Positions 58,509 through 64,000 of a stretch of 64,000 nucleotides of DNA are shown here, piece after piece (position 1 is the first letter of the stretch; every line of letters starts with the position of its first letter). Both the position numbers and the translations under genes were made by a program. The notes beneath the pieces are model-generated. The model saw only the letters and a list, made by a program, of their open reading frames with translations, was not told the origin of the DNA and did not search any database. Source of the stretch: Avena insularis (Eukaryota; Streptophyta; Magnoliopsida; Poales; Poaceae). The stretch covers positions 232,107,661 through 232,171,660 of the forward strand of contig CM042685.1 in NCBI GenBank assembly GCA_023614405.1, given 5' to 3'.

Positions 58509-59600
58509 TCAGAGATGCCCACGTCGAAGAAGCAGATCTCCGACTCCGCTCCTGCGTTCAAGGCCACCATCGAGACCAAGTCGGTGGAACTTGTGGTAGG
58601 CGATGCCTCCAAGGTCACCGCCATTGGGACGAGCCTGGATCCCAAATAGGAAAGCGCGCTCGTCAAGTTCCTCCGTGAGAACAGGGACATCTTTGCCTGG
58701 CAACCTGCCGACATGAAAGGTGTACCTAGGAAACTTGCCGAGCACAGCTTAAACATTGATCCAAAATCCAAACCAGTGAAACAACCTCTACGACGCTTCA
58801 GAGATGAGAAGAGACGCGCCATTGGCAAAGAGATGGCTAGGTTACTTAAGGCTAGATTTATCCGAGAAGTCCTTCACACCCAATGGGTGGCCAATCCTGT
58901 ACTTGTCCCCAAAAAGGGAACCAATGAATTAAGAATGTGCATTGATTACACCGGCTTGAACAAAGCATGTCCCAAAGATCCGTTTGCTTTGCCTCGCATT
59001 GACCAAGTCATTGACTCGACGGCTGGCGCGGAACTTTTGTGTTTTCTTGATGCATACTCAAGATACCACCAGATCAAGATGAGGAAGTTGGACCAATTGG
59101 CCACTTCATTCACTACCCCATACGACATGTTTTGCTATGTCACAATTCCCTTTGGGCTAGAAAACGCAGGTGCTACCTACCAGCGGACAATGCAACGTTG
59201 CCTTCACGACCAAATTGGTCGGAACGTTCACGCCTACGTGGACAATATTGCGGTGATGTCCAAAAAGTCAAACGACTTAATCTCCGACTTAAAAGAAATC
59301 TTTGATAATCTTCGGAAATACAACATGATGCTTAACCCTAAGAAGTGCGTCTTCGGGGTCCCAGCCGGCAAATTATTGGGCTTCATCGTTTCCCAGCGTG
59401 GAATCGAGGTCAACCCGGAGAAAATCAAGGCCATCTTGAACATAAACCGTCCGACATGCCTAAAGGACATTCAACGACTAACAGGTTGTGTTGCAGCAGC
59501 TAGCAAGGTTCGTCACCGACTTGGAGAGAAGACTCGCAACAGACAAGTTGTCAAGAAGGCGGACAAATTCACGTGGACGGACGAAGTGATGCAACATTGA
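58509..59600 (+). pseudogene. Tat reverse transcriptase, active site YVDN
   Basis: Linker with LRENRDIFAWQPADMKG, preceded by TAG at 58647-58649. RT blocks are RFIREVLHTQWVANPVLVPK, LRMCIDYTGLNKACPKDPFA, CFLDAYSRYHQIKMR, VTIPFGLENAGATYQRTMQ, the active-site AYVDNIAVMSK (59235 on) and YNMMLNPKKCVFGVPAGKLLGF. The second active-site Asp is Asn (AAT, 59244-59246) where relatives have YVDD, and a Gly in the FLDAYSGYHQ block is Arg. Either change alone would probably disable polymerase. The frame ends at TGA 59598-59600 after a shift near 59570. Confidence 0.9.
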
Positions 59601-60035
59601 AGCAGCTCAAGGAGATTCTTTCCTCGCCCATCCTTGCAAAGACCCGAGCACGAGAGCCTGTTAATTTACATGGCGGCAACCAACAGGGTTATCAGCATCT
59701 TCGTCGTGGTAGAGCGGAAGGAACCAGGCTATGAGCACGGAGTTCAACGACCAGTTTACTATGTGAGCGAGGTCTTGACGGAGTCCAAGCAGTGTTACCC
59801 GCACTACCAAAAGATAGCTTATGGAGTATTCCTTGCTTCTCGGAAGCTGAGGCATTACTTTCAGGAGCACCCAATCACAGTGGTGAGCAAGACTCCACTG
59901 CCCGACATCATCAACAACAGCGATGCTACAGGAAGGGTCGTGAAGTGGGGCATTGAACTTGCCGCCTTCGAGATCACCTACAAAAGACGCGACGCTATAA
60001 AATCACAAGCCTTGGCGGATTTTGTTGCAGACTGA
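59601..60035 (+). pseudogene. Tat RT-RNase H connection, first RNase H
   Basis: The frame reads LLIYMAATNRVISIFVVVER, then VQRPVYYVSEVLTESKQCYP, YGVFLASRKLRHYFQEHPIT and GIELAAFEITYKRRDAIKSQ with ALADFVAD at the end. In the Tat lineage this first RNase H is degraded and lacks the usual catalytic residues, serving as a tether; the typical DxS start is not seen here either. It lies in the RT frame after two compensating shifts. Confidence 0.8.
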
Positions 60036-60040
60036 ACACA

Positions 60041-60648
60041 GATGCCATACGCTACTCCATTGCCAGAACCAGAGTACTGGGTGATGCACTTTGACGGATC
60101 AAAGCTGCTCAACGGCTCGGGGGCTGGTGTATTCTGATACCAACAGAGACAAGCTACACTACGTTCTGCAGATCCACTTCGAGGCTACAAACAACATGGC
60201 GGAGTATGAAGCACTCATTCATGGACTATGTGTATCCAAGGATATTGGCATCAAGCGCATAGTTTGCTATGGAGATTCCGACTTGGTTGCCTAGCAGGTG
60301 GCTGGCACCTAGAATGCGCGGAACCCTATGATGGCGGCATATCGAGACGAAGTGGACGAGATAGCCAAGAGCTTCTTGGGATACGAAGTTAAGTATGTGC
60401 CTAGGGAACAAAACGAGGAGGCTGATCTGCTGTCTAAGCTAGGATCAGGGCGCAAGCGAATTCCGCCAGGAGTTTTCCTAGAGCATCTGTGCACACCATC
60501 CGCGAAGGGAGCCGACATCGACAACCCGGATAGAGCTGACTCTTTCGTCAACATGGTGACTAAGGTCCCTCCGGCTTGGACAAAACCGTTCACGGAATAC
60601 CTCGAAATGGAACTTTGCCCGACGATGAAGTCGAAAGACGGCAAATAG
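60041..60648 (+). pseudogene. Second, archaeal-type RNase H of Tat element
   Basis: Blocks: MHFDGSKLLNGSGAG (60083 on), HFEATNNMAEYEALIHGL, VCYGDSDLVA and VPREQNEEADLLSKLGSG. The Asp, Glu, Asp and Asp expected at the catalytic sites are all visible. A frameshift near 60120 and stops at 60292-60294 and 60310-60312 break it. It probably supplies the RNase H activity that the first domain has lost. Confidence 0.88.
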
Positions 60649-61849
60649 TACAACGAGCAAAGGGTTATACCATAATCAATGGGCAACTCTACAAAAGGAG
60701 CACTACTGGTGTATACCTAAAGTGTGTTTCCCAGCTAGAAGGTATGGAAATCCTAAGCGAAATCAATCTCGGAGATTGCGGGCATCACGCCGCTCCTCGA
60801 TCGTTGGTCACGAAAGCCTTCCGGCAAGGATTCTCTTGGTCGACCACAAGGCGACGCCTACAAGCTGGTTGAGACGTATGGGATGCCGATATGCCCGACA
60901 ACCACATGTTCCTGAAGAATCGAACAATACCAATAACTTGGTCGCTTATGTCTAGGGGCTAGACATGGTGGGACCGTTATGACGGCACCTTGTGGGTTTA
61001 CGCATCAGGTGGCAGCTTGATAAATTCACTAAATGGATAGAAGCTAAACCCACTAGAAAGCTTGATGGGGCAACTGCCCTCAGGTTCGTCCGAGATCTAG
61101 TGGTGAGATTTGGTCTCCCACATAGCATTATCACCGACAATGGCAGCAATTTATCACTCGGAGAAGTGGAGGCATATTGCTGGGAGAAAGGCATCCGACT
61201 TGACCTTGCATCTGTGGCACACCCACAATCCAATGGACAGGTCGAGCGAGCCAATGGATTAATTCTGCAGGGAATCAAGCCACGTTTTGAGGCACCGCTA
61301 CATAGAGCAGCTGGAGCCTGGGCGGAAGAATTGCCATCTGTGTTGTGGAGTTTACGAACTACACCCAACAGATCTACCAGCTACACCCCTTACTTCATGG
61401 TATATGGAGCAGAAGCCATCCTGCCTTCTGACATCCTCCACGATGCACCAAGAGTTGCCACCTACGACGAGGATGACGCTGAAGAATCCAGACGCCTGGA
61501 TGTGGACCTTCTCGAGGAGGAGCGCGTTTTGGCATGCCAAAGATCCGCCATCTACCAGCAGAAGCTATGCAGCTACCATAGTCGCCACGTTCGGCATCGC
61601 TCGTTTAAAGAGGGGGATTTGGTTCTCCGACTTAAGCAGAAGAAGTCACACAAATTATCCCCGCCATGGGAAGGACCGTTCATCATAAGCAAGGCGCTGC
61701 TCAATGGGTCTTACTACCTTGTTGACAATCGTGAACTAAAGGATAGACCCAACAAGGATCATAAGAGTAAGCGACGTCACCCGGATGATGATTACCCGGA
61801 GCTTGATCGGCCATGGAACATAGCACATCTACTTCCTTTTTACACTTAG
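60649..61849 (+). pseudogene. Tat integrase
   Basis: The finger region at about 60690-60830 has LEGMEILSEINLGDCGHHAA; relatives have EIHxGDCGHHA, so one zinc-binding His is Asn here. Frames shift twice before 60992. Core: DKFTKWIEAKP (first Asp), IITDNGSNL (second Asp) and HPQSNGQVERANG (Glu) are all kept. C-terminal part: KEGDLVLRLKQKKSHKLSPP, GPFIISKALLNGSYYLVDN and WNIAHLLPFYT, ending at 61847-61849. There is no chromodomain, as expected for the Tat lineage. Confidence 0.88.
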
Positions 61850-61889
61850 CATTTTTTATCTAATTGTGTATCTCTTATATGATCAATGA

Positions 61890-61895
61890 AATAAA
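61890..61895 (+). terminator. Possible polyadenylation signal after integrase
   Basis: AATAAA 41 bases after the integrase stop. 61896-62362 holds nothing else I can support. Confidence 0.4.
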
Positions 61896-62362
61896 GCTCT
61901 TTGGTTCACTCATATTTCTGAGCCTTTTACCTCCTTTAGTGTTCATTTTTAGATCATGTAAAACCTTTATGCACAAGCTTTGCGTTTGCACTTGTGAAAA
62001 TTCTGCCTACGGGCGTTAGCTTAAGTTTTCTGGTCTACACGTTCTTTGTCATTTTTATGTGGACTCTGGAGTAGTGACTTTTGGCACTTATTGTCGGTGA
62101 TTTTGTGCTCAGGTTATTGATGGTGCCATTGGGCATCATCACCTAAGCGCATGGTTCCGACAACGAGTCTTCCGACTCACGAAAATTCAAGCATAAGAAC
62201 CAAAGTAATGGATAAGCCAGCACTTGCTTAAAAAATATATACATGCTGGGAACTAAGTTCTTAAGTAGCAGGAGATAACAACCATTGTTTTCCGCCTTAA
62301 GTTACATCATCAAGTTTTTTCGCGCATATACCAAAGGCAAAATAAATATTACATAGTGTTTT

Positions 62363-64000
62363 TCACTCTTTGGGCGCAGGAGACTTGGAAGCAGCATCGT
62401 CCCCAGCCGGAGAATCACCCTCAACGTCGGCGCTATGATGAGACTCGGAGGAATCTTGGTTGACGCTGTCGATGGTGTTCATGGGCACGAAGACGTCGAT
62501 GTCCACCAACTCGGCAACTCTGGTGTCATATCCCGCGAGTGATGACAAGATGGCCTCGTGATTAATCTCTTTGCCGTCATCATCAACGTCGGGGATGCCA
62601 GAGGTCACCGTGTCAATGTCGGCATCTTCATAGTGTGCCTTCACCATTGAGAGCGCCATCCTCCGTGCACATGAAGCTTTCCAGCTTGTATCACGCTCGG
62701 GGGGCTCGGCGCAGAATCTCCGAGTACTTCGTCACAGAGTCCGAGGCCTTGATGTATATCTGGAGGGGCTTGGCAATCTCCTTGGCTTGGGTGATGGCGG
62801 TGTTGATGAAGTTGCCAGCAAAAACCATGCATTCCTTGTCCGAAGGAGGCAAGCGGGTTAAACCCATAGGTGCTGAAAATTCCGACAAGGAGGACATGAG
62901 TTCAATAAACTCTAAGTATCCAGACTACAGACATACAAGGCGGAGGAAACTTACTAAAGATGATGGCCTTGGCCTGCCAGATAGTGTCCGCCAAGGATTC
63001 CTTCTCTTCTTGGAGGAGCTTAAACGCCTCGCTGTGGCGTTGGTTTTGCTCATCAGCAGCTTGCTTCTGATCTTTTAAGATCGCAAGCTCCTCCTTCAAG
63101 CGATTGATTTCCGCGGAGGCGGAATCCTGCAGGGCTTTCATGGAATCCTCGTGCATCTTCAGCATCTCTTCCCTCTCCTTTTAAGGATTCTGTTCTCGTT
63201 GTCCAGCTGTTGGATGTGCTTGGACTGCTCAACAATATCCTTGGCCTTGGCGACATGTTTTGCAAAGTCGGAGAAAACAAAAGTACATAGTGAGTGCTCG
63301 GAGAATGAAGGCATAAAACCAAGACAGAATGCGCAAAAAAGAATACAGACTCTTGTTTTTGAAGATCTGTTCCTTCAAGATGGCAGTTTTACCCTTTTTG
63401 GCTTCAAGATCTGCGCGCATCTTCTGGTACTTATCGTTGGCCATGCCCCTCCGAGCATTCTCGTTCTATGGAACAAAGGAAAAAAGTTAAACTGTTGTTT
63501 AGTCTGCTTGGAGCACCTAGTCGGAAACTTTCCATCTAGGCGCTCGGGGGCTACAGCGAAAGTTTTTCAACTTAGCAATATGCTTAGCTTTTCTTTAAGC
63601 ATCTAGTCGGAACTAATTCAGTTACAACTAGAGGCTTGGGGGCTACAGTATTGAAAATTATAAACACTATGTATGCTACTCTAAAAAGCATCTAGTCGGA
63701 ATATTTTCTTCCATCTACATGCTTGGGGGCTACAATGAGAGTTCTTTCTAACTTAGTCACTCTTAGAGCATATAGATGCAAAACCTATGGTTTTCCGTCT
63801 ACATCCTCGGGGGCTACAGTGGGATACTCATATGAAATGCAAAAGGCAAAGTAAAACTTACAAGTGTAATAATATTGAGGTTTGTAGCACTCTCGGCCAG
63901 CAGCTTGCCAAAGGAAATGCTATTTCCCCGCAAGATATCTGCTTGTCGGAGAAGCTCCTCAATACCGCACGTCGGAGATGACGACACTCCTCCAGGAACT
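62363..64000 (-). pseudogene. Antisense intron-containing coiled-coil ORF of Tat element
   Basis: Minus-strand exons, converging on pol. Exon a (64000-63862) has EELLRQADILRGNSISFGKL and ends at donor GTAAGT. The intron 63861-63466 ends CCATAG. Exon b (63465 to about 63347) has NENARRGMANDKYQKMRADL and AILKEQIFKNK; its donor is weak. Exon c (about 63275-62955) has DFAKHVAKAKDIVEQSKHIQ, NRLKEELAILKDQKQAADEQ and EEKESLADTIWQAKAIIF and ends GTAAGT, with a one-base shift near 63182. Intron 62954-62873 ends TTTTCAG. Exon d has GLTRLPPSDKECMVFAGNF, then a shift and an acidic C-terminus ending at 62363. Long coiled coils dominate. Antisense extra ORFs of this kind are known in grass Tat elements; their role is unknown. 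The N-terminus is outside. Confidence 0.7.
63513..63819. repeat. Four ~88-bp repeat modules with GGGGGCTACAG
   Basis: The motif CTYGGGGGCTACAR begins at 63543, 63635, 63722 and 63806 (steps of 92, 87 and 84). Each of the first three is preceded by a CATCTAGTCGGAA-like block (63513, 63599 and 63688); the fourth has a worn version. All four lie inside the predicted intron 63466-63861. Confidence 0.85.

Larger units (their letters stand above)
54006..64000 (+). mobile_element. Tat-type gypsy element with dual RNase H and antisense ORF
   Basis: 5' LTR 54006-54551, primer site, a long gag frame, protease, RT, two RNase H regions, integrase, then a convergent spliced ORF on the minus strand up to the window edge; the 3' LTR is outside. 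The plant Tat lineage is known for an extra, archaeal-type RNase H after the ordinary one and for additional ORFs, both seen here. It inserted into the Harbinger ORF1 (left target site AGTTC, 54001-54005). Every protein has stops or frameshifts and the RT active site is changed. Confidence 0.9.

Noticed and set aside
63513..63819. Spaced repeats as a CRISPR-like array
   Set aside because: Repeats are imperfect, spacing drifts and the setting is a plant retrotransposon.

Overview
The window looks like intergenic DNA from a large grass genome, most probably a Triticeae species (wheat, Aegilops, rye or barley). I infer this from the repeat families. They include BARE/Angela-like copia LTRs starting TGTTGGGA, WHAM/Sabrina-like gypsy LTRs starting TGATACGTCC, an Au-type SINE, Stowaway MITEs, a PIF/Harbinger transposon, and gypsy elements of the Tat, Athila-like and chromovirus (Tekay-like, Reina-like) groups. 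I found no host gene, rRNA gene, tRNA gene or CRISPR array. Every coding stretch I can explain belongs to a mobile element, and all are broken by stops, frameshifts or deletions. Family names come from memory and motif recognition, not from a database search.

Layout, left to right. 1-4313 (minus) is the 5' part of a Tat-type gypsy element, which sits inside a copia LTR (4314-5863, minus). 5864-7136 (minus) is an Athila-like gag-protease remnant, probably from the same element as the LTR fragment at 15116-15695. Between those two lies a deleted Tekay-like chromovirus (7137-15086, plus). 15701-17160 is an old diverged LTR. 17161-17715, 34604-35004 and 43489-43778 are three pieces of one copia LTR split by two large insertions. 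The first insertion is a long-LTR, gag-only gypsy derivative (17716-34598, minus, LTRs of about 4.4 kb), whose 5' LTR carries the remains of another element with a 6.4-kb LTR (26360-32822). The second is a gag-protease-only Athila-like element (35005-43483, plus) with 1386-bp LTRs and a perfect TCCAA target duplication.

43779-45800 is degraded sequence with a possible LINE 3' end and Stowaway MITEs. From 46025 to 52358 three insertions are nested: a Stowaway-like MITE holds an Au-type SINE, which holds a complete Reina-like chromovirus (46097-52009, CCATT duplication). 52415-54005 is the left part of a PIF/Harbinger transposon with its Myb-like ORF1. It is cut by a second Tat element (54006 to beyond 64000, plus) carrying gag, protease, RT, two RNase H regions, integrase and a convergent antisense intron-containing ORF.

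Most parts are linked by nesting, not by shared function. The points I would examine first are the six-zinc-knuckle gag-only long-LTR family, the antisense spliced ORF of the Tat element and its repeated GGGGGCTAC modules, an in-frame TAG at the same place ahead of RT in both Tat elements, and a second gag-like segment in one Tat gag. The two best-preserved coding frames (Reina gag-pol and Harbinger ORF1) each need only a few changes to be open, but neither is intact.
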